From contig AGIQ01000002.1 in assembly GCA_000230935.2 (NCBI GenBank), positions 1,116,001 through 1,180,000 on the forward strand: 64,000 nt of DNA, read 5' to 3'. Source of the stretch: Mycolicibacterium rhodesiae JS60 (GTDB taxonomy: Bacteria > Actinomycetota > Actinomycetes > Mycobacteriales > Mycobacteriaceae). The notes below the pieces were generated by a model that worked only from the letters and a program-made list of their open reading frames with translations, was not told the origin of the DNA and made no database searches. Shown piece after piece: positions 1 through 8,906 of this stretch; the stretch's first letter is position 1; every line of letters begins with the position of its first letter. Both the position numbers and the translations under genes were made by a program.

Positions 1-530
1 TAGGGCATCGGCCGATCCAGGCGCAGGCGGACGACGGCGATATCGCGCGACACCCGGTGGTGTTCGACGACGGTGCCGTCCCACCAGGCCGGTCCGTCCT
101 CGGCGTCGGCCGCGCCGGCCATGATGCCGGTGATCAGATTGATGGCCTGGCTGGCGGCGTCGTCGACCGCCGCGGTCCAGCTGTCGATCAGATGGCTGCG
201 CATCGTCGAGTACCAGGCTTGCCGCATGCTGTCGTAATGCTGTTGGGTCACACCGTATTTCCGGTGATCGCGACCCAGCTGGGCGAGGAACGCCACCGGC
301 TCATGGGCGCGTTGAGCGACGAATTCGCCGAACACCCAATGCATCGCCTGGCCGAACGCCGCGCGCTGCGGTGCCAGCTCGGGCGGGAAGTGGTCACGCA
401 CCGACGTGTCCAGGGCGAACCACCGGGTGTAGAAGCGGCGGAGCAGTTCGTCGGACGCGGACTCAGGGGCCGCGGACTCTTCGAACGCAGCCTGCAGCAC
501 CCGCAGCGCGTCGCGATCCTCCAGGCCCAC
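1..530 (-). CDS. Flavohemoglobin-like oxidoreductase (Rv0385 type), 3' end cut by window edge
   Basis: The first 176 residues are present and the rest lies beyond base 1. I read a globin fold from about residue 10 to 140, with the probable proximal haem histidine in 'DHRKYGV' near residue 87, followed by the start of an FAD-binding domain ('VVRLRLDRPMPY'). Proteins of this layout combine a globin with a ferredoxin-reductase-like module. The mycobacterial Rv0385 (type II) class is thought to handle D-lactate or quinone redox rather than classical NO dioxygenation. The GTG at 528-530 gives the N-terminus GLEDRDALRVLQ, which fits that family. The frame is open further upstream, so the start is a judgement. 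It lies 23 bases after the GAP-family gene, probably co-transcribed. Confidence 0.8.
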   Translation of the reverse strand, partial: MGLEDRDALRVLQAAFEESAAPESASDELLRRFYTRWFALDTSVRDHFPPELAPQRAAFGQAMHWVFGEFVAQRAHEPVAFLAQLGRDHRKYGVTQQHYDSMRQAWYSTMRSHLIDSWTAAVDDAASQAINLITGIMAGAADAEDGPAWWDGTVVEHHRVSRDIAVVRLRLDRPMP

Positions 531-553
531 GGCGGCGATTTTAGGCGTGTCGG

Positions 554-1222
554 CTACAAGCCGTGAATGCCCTTGTACAACACCATGGCACCGAGCACGA
601 CCAGGATCACGGCGACGAGCGTCGCGTGCTGGGCCTCCATCCAGTTCTTCAGTTTGTTCAGCGGTTCGTCCAGACGTTCGCCGGCCACCAGGTAGGCCAG
701 CACCGGCAGCGCCACCGATGACGCCGCGATCGCGGTGAACACCGCGTCAGCCGTCCAGGCCCCAGTAGTGCCCAGGCCCGCCGATCCGATCGCCAAGCCG
801 GCCGCGGCGCACATGAACAGCACCTTGGGGTTGACCACCACCAACACGAGCGCGGTGACGAAGGCGCGGGCGGGCCTGATGGTGGTCATCGACTTCAGCC
901 AGCCGGGCGTGTGTTCGGCGCGCTTGCGAGTGAACCATCGGTAGAGACCGAACGCGATCAGCGCCGCGCCGACTGCGATTCGAACGTAGGGCGCCCACGT
1001 CGGCTGTTTGTTCAGTCCGCCCAGAGCGTCGGACACCAGCACGAACCCCGCGGTGAGTGCGCCGATGCCCAGCACCCAGCCCAGCAAGAACGCCATGCTG
1101 GTGGGCCGGGGTGAGGGCGTGTGCAGCATGAGAATGCCCGGGATGATCGTCAGCGGGGACAGCGTGATGACGAGCGCCAGGGGGATCAGTTCGATCAGCT
1201 CTGAGCCCAGACTGGTCGTCAC
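554..1222 (-). CDS. GAP/Sap-family (LysE-like) integral membrane protein
   Basis: This 222-residue protein has about six hydrophobic segments, starting with 'ELIPLALVITLSPLTIIP' and ending in a C-terminal helix before 'YKGIHGL'. The pattern matches the mycobacterial GAP (Sap) family. Members are small LysE-like membrane proteins tied to export of surface lipids such as glycopeptidolipids and sulfolipids. The GTG at 1220-1222 is chosen because a strong AGGAGG lies about six bases upstream; a longer reading frame would run over the divergent gene at 1284. The substrate is unknown and no lipid-synthesis genes are adjacent, so an exporter of another metabolite is equally possible. Confidence 0.75.
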   Translation of the reverse strand: MTTSLGSELIELIPLALVITLSPLTIIPGILMLHTPSPRPTSMAFLLGWVLGIGALTAGFVLVSDALGGLNKQPTWAPYVRIAVGAALIAFGLYRWFTRKRAEHTPGWLKSMTTIRPARAFVTALVLVVVNPKVLFMCAAAGLAIGSAGLGTTGAWTADAVFTAIAASSVALPVLAYLVAGERLDEPLNKLKNWMEAQHATLVAVILVVLGAMVLYKGIHGL

Positions 1223-1269
1223 AGGTGCCTCCTGGCGATAGTCGGACAACGCGCGGCCACGGCTGACCG

Positions 1270-1275
1270 TACTAT
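1270..1275 (+). promoter_or_regulatory. -10 box TACTAT, leaderless start
   Basis: TACTAT (TANNNT) ends eight bases before the GTG at 1284, so transcription would begin at or next to the start codon. No Shine-Dalgarno sequence is present, which supports a leaderless mRNA. Confidence 0.55.
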
Positions 1276-1283
1276 CTCTGCCC

Positions 1284-1700
1284 GTGGGCAACGATGCCGA
1301 CGAAGAAAAGGGTGATGACGGCCACGATGGCCAGCAGAACACCTTGATCTACGTCTCGGGGGTCGCAGCGGTACTGCTGTTGGTGATGTTGGTGTGGGCA
1401 GTCATGGACACCGCGGACAGCTCGCAGCGACGTGACTCGCCAGGCACATATGCGCCGGCGATCAGCACAACGCCGACGACGACATCTCGTAAGACGTCTA
1501 CGACATCGCGCACGACTTCGCCGCGGATCTCGACTACCGATATGAATCCGACTCCGGCGTCGCCGACGCCGACGTCGCCGTCCGACACCGCGGGCGAGCT
1601 GACGAGCCCGCCGGAGACGGACGACTCCACTCCCACGACGACGGTCACCCTGACCAACCCGTACGCCACGACGACGGTGCCGAACGCCGGGCGTACCTAG
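1284..1700 (+). CDS. Membrane-anchored Thr/Ser/Pro-rich protein of unknown function
   Basis: 138 residues. A charged, Asp/Glu-rich cytoplasmic N-terminus (1-19) is followed by one transmembrane helix (about 20-42, 'TLIYVSGVAAVLLLVMLVWAV') and an external tail of about 95 residues dominated by Thr, Ser and Pro. Such tails in mycobacterial exported proteins often act as flexible spacers or mannosylation sites. I do not recognise the family. It is transcribed away from the GAP-family gene. Its TAG stop overlaps the stop of the convergent gene at 1697 (CTAG), so the two genes are tail to tail with no room for a terminator. Confidence 0.6.
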   Translation: MGNDADEEKGDDGHDGQQNTLIYVSGVAAVLLLVMLVWAVMDTADSSQRRDSPGTYAPAISTTPTTTSRKTSTTSRTTSPRISTTDMNPTPASPTPTSPSDTAGELTSPPETDDSTPTTTVTLTNPYATTTVPNAGRT

Positions 1701-2029
1701 CCTGACGGTCGTCGCGTCAGCCCGCCCGGCTTGCGTCGCAACGTCCAGGCCGGCACCCAGTGCGTCACCGCCTTTCGGCGTGATCCGTACGCGATCTCGT
1801 AGGTCACCAACCCCCACCAGTCGCCCTGCTCGCAGATGCCCCAACAACTCAGGGTTCCGGTGACGACCTTGTGCATCTGCAGACCGTGCGGGTGATAGCG
1901 CCCCGACCGATGGGGCTCGCGGGGAAACAGCACGGTGAGGTCGATCAGTACCGGGATGGGCGGGCGCACCGACCGGAACGGGTCACGGACGGGCTGACCG
2001 TTGTAGCCGATCGACGCCAGGTCCCCCAT
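1697..2029 (-). CDS. Conserved hypothetical protein
   Basis: 110 residues with no signal peptide or membrane segment. It is rich in aromatic and basic residues, with the ordered stretch 'VPVLIDLTVLFPREPHRSGRYH' shortened here to its core LIDLTVLFPREP, then 'GDWWGLVTYEIAYG'. The ATG at 2027-2029 gives MGDLASIGYNG. A longer frame extends to 2248 but runs through the clpB promoter, so it was rejected. It diverges from clpB. I do not recognise a domain; the composition looks like a small DNA- or RNA-binding protein, but that is a guess. Confidence 0.55.
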   Translation of the reverse strand: MGDLASIGYNGQPVRDPFRSVRPPIPVLIDLTVLFPREPHRSGRYHPHGLQMHKVVTGTLSCWGICEQGDWWGLVTYEIAYGSRRKAVTHWVPAWTLRRKPGGLTRRPSG

Positions 2030-2116
2030 GTATCGATCATATGTTCGAACGCCGGGGCGGTATACCCCGGAATCGAGGCCGAAAGTCCCTCGCGAAGGGT
2101 GTTCAGAAAAGTTTAA

Positions 2117-2149
2117 GTTGAGCGGAACAGACTCAACCTTGACGATGTT
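2117..2149 (+). promoter_or_regulatory. HAIR-type HspR operator interleaved with a sigma-H/E-type promoter
   Basis: The inverted repeat GTTGAG-N9-CTCAAC (2117-2137) fits the HAIR consensus CTTGAGT-N7-ACTCAAG in arm sequence and spacing (TTGAG, nine bases, CTCAA). Inside its spacer lies GGAAC (2124-2128). After 17 bases comes TGTT (2146-2149), the layout of mycobacterial sigma-H/sigma-E promoters (GGAAC ... GTT). HspR bound here would cover the -35. Mycobacterial clpB genes are known to be under both HspR and oxidative/heat sigma factors. Confidence 0.75.
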
Positions 2150-2222
2150 GAAGAAGGCGACAAGCATTTTGCCGTGCCCCTCCGACTGTCCGCGGGCACG
2201 GCCTGACCGAAAGTGAGGTGTC

Positions 2223-4769
2223 GTGGATTCTTTCAACCCGACAACCAAGACTCAGGCGGCGCTGACCGCCGCGTTGCAGGCTGCCAGTGCGGCCGGCAAC
2301 CCGGAGATCAGGCCCGCCCACCTGCTGTTGGCGCTGCTCACGCAGGCCGACGGCATCGCTGCGCCGCTGCTTGAGGCTGTCGGTGTCGATCCCGCCACCA
2401 TCCGCACCGAGGCCCAGCGCCTGGTCGACCGGCTGCCATCGAGCAGCGGTGCGACCTCCCAGCCCCAGCTCTCGCGCGAGTCGCTGGCGGCCATCACCGC
2501 CGCCCAGCAGCTGGCCACCGAGATGGACGACGAGTACGTCTCTACCGAGCACCTGATGGTCGGCCTGGCCACCGGTGACTCCGACACGGCCAAGCTGCTG
2601 ACCGGCCACGGCGCGTCCCCGCAGGCTCTGCGTGAGGCGTTCGTGAAGGTCCGCGGCAGCGCCCGGGTCACCAGTCCGGATCCCGAGGCCAGCTACCAGG
2701 CGCTGGAGAAGTACTCCACTGACCTGACCTCGCGTGCCAGGGAAGGCCAACTCGACCCGGTCATCGGGCGCGACAACGAGATTCGCCGCGTCATCCAGGT
2801 GCTGAGCCGCCGCACCAAGAACAACCCGGTGCTCATCGGTGAGCCCGGCGTCGGCAAGACCGCGATCGTCGAGGGCCTGGCCCAGCGCATCGTGGCCGGC
2901 GACGTGCCGGAAAGCCTGCGCGACAAGACGGTCATCTCACTGGATCTCGGCTCGATGGTCGCCGGTGCCAAGTACCGCGGTGAATTCGAGGAGCGGCTCA
3001 AGGCCGTCCTCGACGACATCAAGAACTCGGCCGGGCAGATCATCACGTTCATCGACGAGCTGCACACCATCGTCGGCGCCGGTGCCACCGGCGAAGGCGC
3101 GATGGACGCCGGCAACATGATCAAGCCGATGCTGGCCCGCGGCGAACTGCGGCTGGTCGGTGCGACGACCCTTGACGAGTACCGCAAGTACATCGAGAAG
3201 GACGCCGCACTCGAGCGCCGCTTCCAGCAGGTGCTGGTCGGCGAGCCCTCGGTTGAGGACACAGTCGGCATCCTGCGCGGTCTCAAGGACCGCTACGAGG
3301 TGCACCACGGCGTGCAGATCACCGACTCGGCGCTGGTTGCGGCGGCCACCCTGTCCGACCGCTACATCACCAGCCGGTTCCTGCCCGACAAGGCCATCGA
3401 TCTGGTCGACGAGGCCGCGTCGCGGCTACGCATGGAGATCGACTCGCGGCCCGTCGAGGTCGATGAGGTGGAGCGGCTGGTCCGCCGCCTCGAGATCGAG
3501 GAGATGGCGCTGGCCAAGGAAGAGGATGCTGCTTCCAAGGAGCGCCTCGAAAAGCTGCGTGCCGAACTGGCCGACCTTCGGGAGAAGCTGGCCGAGCTGA
3601 CCACCCGGTGGCAGAACGAGAAGAACGCCATCGACATCGTGCGTGAGTTCAAGGAGCAACTCGAGGTGCTGCGCGGCGAGGCCGATCGGGCCGAGCGCGA
3701 CGGTGACCTGGCCAAGGCCGCCGAGCTGCGCTACGGCCGCATCCCCGAGGTGGAGAAGAAGCTCGACGCCGCACTTCCGCAGGTCGAGGCCCGCGAAGCC
3801 GTCATGCTCAAGGAGCAGGTCGGACCCGACGACATCGCCGACGTGGTGTCGGCGTGGACCGGCATCCCGGCCGGCCGGATGCTCGAAGGCGAGACCGCCA
3901 AGCTGCTGCGCATGGAGGAGGAGCTCGGTCGACGGGTCGTCGGCCAAACGAAGGCCGTACAAGCGGTTTCCGACGCGGTCCGGCGCTCGCGTGCCGGTGT
4001 CGCCGACCCGAACCGGCCGACGGGCTCGTTCCTGTTCCTCGGTCCGACCGGTGTCGGAAAGACCGAGCTGGCCAAGGCGCTGGCCGACTTCCTGTTCGAC
4101 GACGAGCGGGCGATGGTCCGCATCGACATGAGCGAGTACGGCGAAAAGCACTCGGTGGCAAGGCTTGTCGGTGCCCCGCCCGGGTACATCGGCTACGACC
4201 AGGGCGGTCAGCTGACCGAGGCGGTGCGACGTCGCCCCTACACGGTGGTGCTGTTCGACGAGGTCGAGAAGGCTCACCCGGACGTGTTCGACGTGCTGCT
4301 GCAGGTTCTCGACGAGGGACGGCTGACCGACGGCCAGGGCCGCACAGTCGACTTCCGCAACACGATCCTCATCTTGACTTCGAACCTGGGGTCGGGCGGT
4401 ACCGAGGAGCAGGTGATGGCGGCGGTGCGGGCGGCCTTCAAGCCGGAGTTCATCAACCGCCTCGACGATGTGCTCATCTTCGACGCGCTGAACCCCGACG
4501 AGCTGGTCCAGATCGTGGATATCCAGTTGGCGCAGCTACAGAAGCGCCTGCGTCAGCGTCGCCTGGAATTGGAGGTGTCGCAGCAGGCCAAGGAGTGGCT
4601 GGCCGACCGCGGGTTCGATCCGCTGTACGGCGCTCGGCCGCTGCGGCGGCTGGTGCAGCAGGCCATCGGCGATCAGCTGGCCAAGCTGTTGCTGGCCGGT
4701 GAGGTGCACGACGGCGACGTGGTGCCGGTCAACGTCAGTCCGGATGGTGAACACCTGATCCTGGGCTGA
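2223..4769 (+). CDS. clpB: Chaperone ClpB, AAA+ disaggregase
   Basis: 848 residues, the normal family length. Order: Clp N-domain (1 to about 150), first AAA+ module with Walker A GEPGVGKT (about 205-212) and Walker B 'IITFIDEL' (about 274), the ClpB-specific coiled-coil middle domain (about 410-525, rich in Glu/Lys/Arg), then the second AAA+ module with GPTGVGKT (about 606-613) and '[11 protein letters not shown]'. No ClpP-binding tripeptide loop is expected in this class. It works with DnaK/DnaJ/GrpE to pull aggregated proteins apart and, in mycobacteria, to manage irreversibly oxidised proteins. The GTG start follows an AGGTG motif. Upstream sits the HspR/sigma-H/E control region; downstream a strong hairpin. 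Confidence 0.97.
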   Translation: MDSFNPTTKTQAALTAALQAASAAGNPEIRPAHLLLALLTQADGIAAPLLEAVGVDPATIRTEAQRLVDRLPSSSGATSQPQLSRESLAAITAAQQLATEMDDEYVSTEHLMVGLATGDSDTAKLLTGHGASPQALREAFVKVRGSARVTSPDPEASYQALEKYSTDLTSRAREGQLDPVIGRDNEIRRVIQVLSRRTKNNPVLIGEPGVGKTAIVEGLAQRIVAGDVPESLRDKTVISLDLGSMVAGAKYRGEFEERLKAVLDDIKNSAGQIITFIDELHTIVGAGATGEGAMDAGNMIKPMLARGELRLVGATTLDEYRKYIEKDAALERRFQQVLVGEPSVEDTVGILRGLKDRYEVHHGVQITDSALVAAATLSDRYITSRFLPDKAIDLVDEAASRLRMEIDSRPVEVDEVERLVRRLEIEEMALAKEEDAASKERLEKLRAELADLREKLAELTTRWQNEKNAIDIVREFKEQLEVLRGEADRAERDGDLAKAAELRYGRIPEVEKKLDAALPQVEAREAVMLKEQVGPDDIADVVSAWTGIPAGRMLEGETAKLLRMEEELGRRVVGQTKAVQAVSDAVRRSRAGVADPNRPTGSFLFLGPTGVGKTELAKALADFLFDDERAMVRIDMSEYGEKHSVARLVGAPPGYIGYDQGGQLTEAVRRRPYTVVLFDEVEKAHPDVFDVLLQVLDEGRLTDGQGRTVDFRNTILILTSNLGSGGTEEQVMAAVRAAFKPEFINRLDDVLIFDALNPDELVQIVDIQLAQLQKRLRQRRLELEVSQQAKEWLADRGFDPLYGARPLRRLVQQAIGDQLAKLLLAGEVHDGDVVPVNVSPDGEHLILG

Positions 4770-4776
4770 GTTTTCG

Positions 4777-4813
4777 GCGCGAGCAGTCCCCGCAAGCTGG
4801 GGACTGCTCGCGC
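4777..4813. terminator. Bidirectional intrinsic hairpin between convergent clpB and tetR
   Basis: A perfect 15-base-pair stem (arms 4777-4791 and 4799-4813) encloses a seven-base loop. It lies exactly between two convergent stop codons, so it can serve both strands. There is no U-run, as is common for mycobacterial hairpin terminators. Confidence 0.8.
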
Positions 4814-4815
4814 GG

Positions 4816-5367
4816 TCAGTCAGGCAGGCCCAGCGCCGCGAGCGCACCGGTGACGGTGGCCTCGCGTAGTCGCCGGTGTGGGGCGTCGGGGAATTGCAGA
4901 CAGCAGTCCTGCAGGCCGCCGAACGCGATGACACCCCGCGCTGACTGCTCGAGGGTAGGTCGCCGTCCGAACACCAACGTGGACAACCGTTCCCGCCATG
5001 CCAGCATTTTGTCGATGAGTCCCAGATCGGCCAGGGTGGTGAGCTCGGTGACCACCAGCAGCAGATCGGCGCGGTGGCGGTAATGGAAGTCGAAGTAACC
5101 CTCGAGCAGTTCGCGTGGCGTTGCTCGATTGCCCGCGGCGCGCGCTTCTTGATCGGCGATGAAGCGCTCGCCCTCATCGATCAGCGGCTGCAGAATGCTG
5201 CGAACGAGATCTTCGCGGGACTTGAAGTGGTAGTAGAGCGCAGGCTTGGTGATGCCGAGGCGATCCGCGATGTCCTGCAGACTGGTCCGCTGCACGCCCT
5301 TCTGGCCGAACAGTTCGCGGGCGACGTCCTGAATCCGTTGTCGGGTGCCTGTCCCGGGCTTGGTCAC
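4816..5367 (-). CDS. TetR-family transcriptional repressor
   Basis: 183 residues. The N-terminal helix-turn-helix is clear ('RIQDVARELFGQKG' then 'SLQDIADRLGITKPALYYHF', about residues 10-50). The C-terminal ligand/dimer domain is generic. It diverges from the monooxygenase at 5450. The 82-base gap holds two copies of one operator-like sequence and this gene's own -10 (TAGGGT on the minus strand, 5374-5379). The -10 is six bases before the GTG, so the message is leaderless. I infer autorepression and control of the monooxygenase-hydrolase pair. The inducer is likely a substrate or product of that enzyme. Confidence 0.88.
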   Translation of the reverse strand: MTKPGTGTRQRIQDVARELFGQKGVQRTSLQDIADRLGITKPALYYHFKSREDLVRSILQPLIDEGERFIADQEARAAGNRATPRELLEGYFDFHYRHRADLLLVVTELTTLADLGLIDKMLAWRERLSTLVFGRRPTLEQSARGVIAFGGLQDCCLQFPDAPHRRLREATVTGALAALGLPD

Positions 5368-5373
5368 GTAGCC

Positions 5374-5434
5374 ACCCTAGCTGACCGATCGTTAAGTAAG
5401 CTGTATCGTGCATACTTACCGATCGTTAAGTAAG
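5374..5434. promoter_or_regulatory. Twin TetR operators and divergent promoters
   Basis: The 17-base sequence ACCGATCGTTAAGTAAG occurs at 5384-5400 and again at 5418-5434, 34 bases apart. The second copy extends to the near-palindrome ACTTAC-CGATCG-TTAAGT (5414-5431). Copy 1 abuts the tetR -10 (minus strand, 5374-5379). Copy 2 covers the expected start point of a plus-strand promoter with -10 TATCGT (5404-5409). This is the expected geometry for repression of both divergent genes. Confidence 0.75.
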
Positions 5435-5449
5435 TGGAAGGAGCGCGTC

Positions 5450-6664
5450 ATGCGCGTACTCATCTCGGGCGCCAGCATCGCCGGACCGGTACTGGCCTAC
5501 TGGCTCACCCGCCGCGGGTTCGACGTGACGGTCGTCGAACGCGCACCCGCACTACGGAAGACGGGCGGCCACGCGGTCGACCTCTTCCGGCCGGCGATGG
5601 AGATCTCCGAACAGATGGGCGTGATCGACCAGGTCAAAGCGCGCGCCACCGGTACCACCCGGATGATCCTGCAGCGCACCAACGGGCGGCCACCGGTGGA
5701 CGTCGACTATCTGAAACTCGTCGGCGTCATATCCGACCGGCACGTCGAGATCATGCGCGACGACCTCAGCCAGATCTACTACGACGCGGGTCGGGACGAT
5801 ATCGAGTACCTGTTCGGCGACCGGATCACCGCGATCGCCGACGACGGCGCCGTCGACTTCGCCGGCTCGGCGCGGCGCCGCTACGACGTGATCGTCGGCG
5901 CCGACGGCCTGCATTCGGGAGTGCGGCAACTCGTCTTTGGCCCCGACGCCGGGCACAGCAGGTTCCTCGGCTGCTATCTCGCCGTGCTGTCGGTGCCGAA
6001 AGAGCTTGCGCGCGATGGTGAAATGACCAGCTTCCTCGATGCCGGGCGGTGGGCGATGATCTATACGGCCGACCACCTTGACGATGCCCGGGCGGTGTTC
6101 CTGTTCCGGCAAGAGCGGCAGCTCGATTATCACCACCGCGACGGTGCCCGGCAGCGCACGCTGCTGCGCACCGCATTCACCGACCTCCACCCGACCGTTG
6201 ATCGCTGGCTCGCCGAACTCGACGGCCCGGGCACGTTCTACTTCGACTCGATCACCCAGCTGGAGCTGACCACCTGGTCGCGCGGCCGGGTCTCCCTCGT
6301 CGGTGACGCGGGGTACTGCCCGGGACCCGGGGTGGGCGGCAGCACCAGCCTGGCAGTGCTGGGCGCCTATGTGCTGGCCGGTGAACTCGAGCGGGCCGGC
6401 GGCGACCACGTGGCGGCCTTCGCCGCCTATGAGCGGGTCATGGCCGACCCGGTGCGGCACAGCCGGGCGTTCGCCCGCACTGTGGCCAAGACGCTCGTGC
6501 CGCGATCGGAGTTCGGGGTGTGGGGCCTGCTCACCGCGGGCCGCGTTCTCGACACGCTGCCGGCCGGTCTGAGCAGGGCCGTCGCCAAGCTCAACAACAA
6601 GGGTGTCCGGCTCTATGACGCCATGGGATATCCCGACTACCCGGTGCCGAGTGCTATTGATTGA
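5450..6664 (+). CDS. FAD-dependent aromatic-type monooxygenase
   Basis: 404 residues of the PHBH/TetX-like flavoprotein monooxygenase group. The N-terminal Rossmann motif is 'GASIAGPVLAYWLTRRGF' (residues 7-24) followed by 'VVERAP'. The middle 'VIVGADGLHSGVR' is the conserved DG motif, and 'RVSLVGDAGYCPGPGVGG' is the GD motif that contacts the ribityl chain. Such enzymes hydroxylate or otherwise oxidise small organic or polyketide-like compounds with NAD(P)H and O2. The ATG at 5450 is preferred over an upstream in-frame ATG because GGAAGGAG lies just upstream and the Rossmann fold starts directly. It overlaps the next gene by one base (TGATG), indicating one operon. Confidence 0.88.
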   Translation: MRVLISGASIAGPVLAYWLTRRGFDVTVVERAPALRKTGGHAVDLFRPAMEISEQMGVIDQVKARATGTTRMILQRTNGRPPVDVDYLKLVGVISDRHVEIMRDDLSQIYYDAGRDDIEYLFGDRITAIADDGAVDFAGSARRRYDVIVGADGLHSGVRQLVFGPDAGHSRFLGCYLAVLSVPKELARDGEMTSFLDAGRWAMIYTADHLDDARAVFLFRQERQLDYHHRDGARQRTLLRTAFTDLHPTVDRWLAELDGPGTFYFDSITQLELTTWSRGRVSLVGDAGYCPGPGVGGSTSLAVLGAYVLAGELERAGGDHVAAFAAYERVMADPVRHSRAFARTVAKTLVPRSEFGVWGLLTAGRVLDTLPAGLSRAVAKLNNKGVRLYDAMGYPDYPVPSAID

Positions 6665-8037
6665 TGGTGCCGACTGATCCCGTCATCACCGCGGTCCCCG
6701 GGAAACCGAACCTCCTCACCGGGGCCTATGACCTGGCCACTATCGGCTACCGGGCCGATGAGTACTTCGTCTTGGGCACCGCGACGTCGTATGCGCCGCC
6801 GGAAGGAACGGCCGAATACCGGACCCGCATCGTCGTCCTGCAGCCCATCGACCGGGCCGCCTGGAACGGGACCGTCATCGTCGAATGGCTCAACGTCAGC
6901 GGCGGCATCGACGCCCCGGCCGTCTGGTTCATGGCCCACCGGGAGATCGCCCGTGCGGGCTACGCCTACGTCGTCGTCTCCGCACAGAAGGTCGGGATCG
7001 AGGGCGGCCTCAGCCTGGTGGGCGATGCGTCGCTCAAAACCCTGGACCCACAACGTTATTCAGATCTGACCCATCCGGGTGACGCGTTCGCCTACGACAT
7101 CTTCACCCAGGTCGGCCGGGCTGTGCGCGCCGGGGAGATCGACGGTCTCACCCCGCAGTACGTGCTGGCGGCAGGGGAGTCGCAGTCGGCCACCTTTCTG
7201 ACCACCTACGTCAACGACGTCGACCCCGACGCCGCCGTCTACGACGGCTTCCTGATCCACTCCCGGTTCGGATCGGCGGCGCCGCTGGACGGCACGTCCC
7301 TGCTCGATGAATCCGGTGAATTCCACACCCGGCCGGTGCCGTTCCGCGCAGACCTTCGAGTGCCGGTGCTGGCCGTCATCACCGAAACCGACCTGCTCGG
7401 TGCGCGGCTGCTCGGCTACGTCCACGCCCGCGTCCCGGATACCGACGCGCTGCGCGTCTGGGAGATCCCCGGCTCGGCGCACGCCGACAACTACACGATC
7501 AAGGTGGGGTTCATCGACAACGGCGCGGTGCCGCTGGATCAGATCGTGGCGGCCTACGCGCCGACCAACGAGCTGATGGGTCAGCAGCTGCCGCATTTCA
7601 TCAACTTCGCCCCGCAGCACCACTACGTGCTGCAGGCCGCGGTGGCCGGACTGCACGACTGGGTGCGTACCGGGCGGCCGGCGCCGAGTGCGCCGCCGAT
7701 CGACCTGACCGACGCCGACCCGCCCGAGATCGTCGTCGATGCGAACGGCGTCGCCACCGGCGGCTTGCGCACTCCCTGGGTGGACGTCCCGACCGCCCGG
7801 ACGTCAGGTGCCAGCGCGGGAGACAACGTGCTGCTCGCGATCTTCGGGTCAGGTGAGCCGTTCGACGCCGAGACGCTGGCCAGGCTGTATCCGAGCGGGC
7901 GGACCGAGTATCTGGCGCGCTTCGCCGCGGCGCTGGACCAGGCGATCGGCGCCGGGTTCGTGTTGGCGGCCGACCGTCAGGAAATCCTCGACCTCGCGGC
8001 AGCGAGCTACCCGGTCGGGGACCAGATCGCCAACTGA
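6664..8037 (+). CDS. Alpha/beta-hydrolase domain-containing protein
   Basis: 457 residues. It starts with 'PGKPNLLTGAYDLATIGY', typical of the large alpha/beta-hydrolase-domain family. It carries a nucleophile elbow 'AAGESQSA' (near residue 173) and a later 'PGSAHADNY' that could supply the catalytic histidine. There is no signal peptide. It is translationally coupled to the FAD monooxygenase, so the pair probably acts in sequence: oxidation, then hydrolysis of an ester or lactone (a Baeyer-Villiger-like route would fit but is unproven). Substrate not known from sequence. Confidence 0.75.
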   Translation: MVPTDPVITAVPGKPNLLTGAYDLATIGYRADEYFVLGTATSYAPPEGTAEYRTRIVVLQPIDRAAWNGTVIVEWLNVSGGIDAPAVWFMAHREIARAGYAYVVVSAQKVGIEGGLSLVGDASLKTLDPQRYSDLTHPGDAFAYDIFTQVGRAVRAGEIDGLTPQYVLAAGESQSATFLTTYVNDVDPDAAVYDGFLIHSRFGSAAPLDGTSLLDESGEFHTRPVPFRADLRVPVLAVITETDLLGARLLGYVHARVPDTDALRVWEIPGSAHADNYTIKVGFIDNGAVPLDQIVAAYAPTNELMGQQLPHFINFAPQHHYVLQAAVAGLHDWVRTGRPAPSAPPIDLTDADPPEIVVDANGVATGGLRTPWVDVPTARTSGASAGDNVLLAIFGSGEPFDAETLARLYPSGRTEYLARFAAALDQAIGAGFVLAADRQEILDLAAASYPVGDQIAN

Positions 8038-8102
8038 GCAAGATAGCGGCACGTAATGGGCTTGTGACCTGCTGGAGTTCTCGCAACCGGGCAGTGAACA
8101 GA

Positions 8103-8108
8103 TACGCT
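8103..8108 (+). promoter_or_regulatory. -10 box TACGCT, leaderless start
   Basis: TACGCT ends seven bases before the ATG at 8116. No ribosome-binding site is present in the short gap, so the mRNA is probably leaderless. Confidence 0.55.
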
Positions 8109-8115
8109 ACGTCTA

Positions 8116-8901
8116 ATGGTTCCGTTCTGGTTCACGCTGTCCGCGCTCTGCTTCGTGGGTGCGGCGGTGCTGTTGTACGTCGACATCGGCCGTCGACGTG
8201 GCTTGGGCCGCCGCCGCAAGTCCTGGGCGCGGTCGCACGGGTTCGACTTCGAACCCGAGTCCGCCGAGATCATCGACCGCTGGAAACGCGGCGTGATGTC
8301 GACCGTCGGCGATGTCACCGCCCGGAATGTGGTGCTGGGTCAGATCCGCGGCGAGGCGGTGTACATCTTCGACCTCGAGGACGTCGCCACCGTGATCGCC
8401 CTGCACCGCAAGGTCGGTACCAACGTCGTGATGGACCTGCGGCTCAAGGGCATCGCCGAGCCGCGCGAGAGCGACATCTGGCTGTTGGGCGCCATCGGCC
8501 CGCGGATGGTCTACTCGACCAACCTCGACGCCGCCCGCCGAGCGTGCGACCGCCGGATGGTCACCTTCGCCCACACCGCGCCGGACTGCGCCGAAATCAT
8601 GTGGAACGAACAGAACTGGACGCTGGTGTCCATGCCGATCTCCTCGACCCGCGCCCAGTGGGATGAGGGTCTGCGGACTGTGCGGCAGTTCAACGACCTG
8701 CTGCGGGTACTGCCACCGACTACGCAGCCGGCGCTGCCCCAGTCCGCCGGGCGCCGCAACGCGTCCCCGGGCCGCCCCCTGGCACCCGCCGGCCGCGGCG
8801 AGTTGCCGCCGGGACGCGCCGAGGTCCCGCCGCCGCTGCGTCCGCAGCAGCCGCGCAGTGCCAGTCAGGCTGGCACACAGGCTCCCAACTACCAGCGCTG
8901 A
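8116..8901 (+). CDS. Membrane-anchored conserved protein (Rv0383c type)
   Basis: 261 residues. One N-terminal hydrophobic helix (about 3-23) is followed by an arginine-rich stop ('GRRRGLGRRRKSW') that should place the long C-terminal part in the cytoplasm. The middle 150 residues form a soluble domain. The last 60 are Pro/Arg/Gln-rich and probably disordered. Its position between clpB and pyrE matches Rv0383c of M. tuberculosis, annotated there as a possible secreted protein. The Arg-rich flank makes a cytoplasmic-facing membrane anchor more likely than secretion. Function unknown. Confidence 0.7.
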   Translation: MVPFWFTLSALCFVGAAVLLYVDIGRRRGLGRRRKSWARSHGFDFEPESAEIIDRWKRGVMSTVGDVTARNVVLGQIRGEAVYIFDLEDVATVIALHRKVGTNVVMDLRLKGIAEPRESDIWLLGAIGPRMVYSTNLDAARRACDRRMVTFAHTAPDCAEIMWNEQNWTLVSMPISSTRAQWDEGLRTVRQFNDLLRVLPPTTQPALPQSAGRRNASPGRPLAPAGRGELPPGRAEVPPPLRPQQPRSASQAGTQAPNYQR

Positions 8902-8906
8902 GCCGA

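Noticed and set aside
57..566. Plus-strand frame of 169 codons at the left edge
   Set aside because: It is the antisense shadow of the flavohemoglobin-like gene, whose minus-strand translation shows a globin fold.
3426..4277. Long minus-strand frame inside clpB
   Set aside because: Shadow frame within a strongly conserved ClpB coding sequence; no family match.
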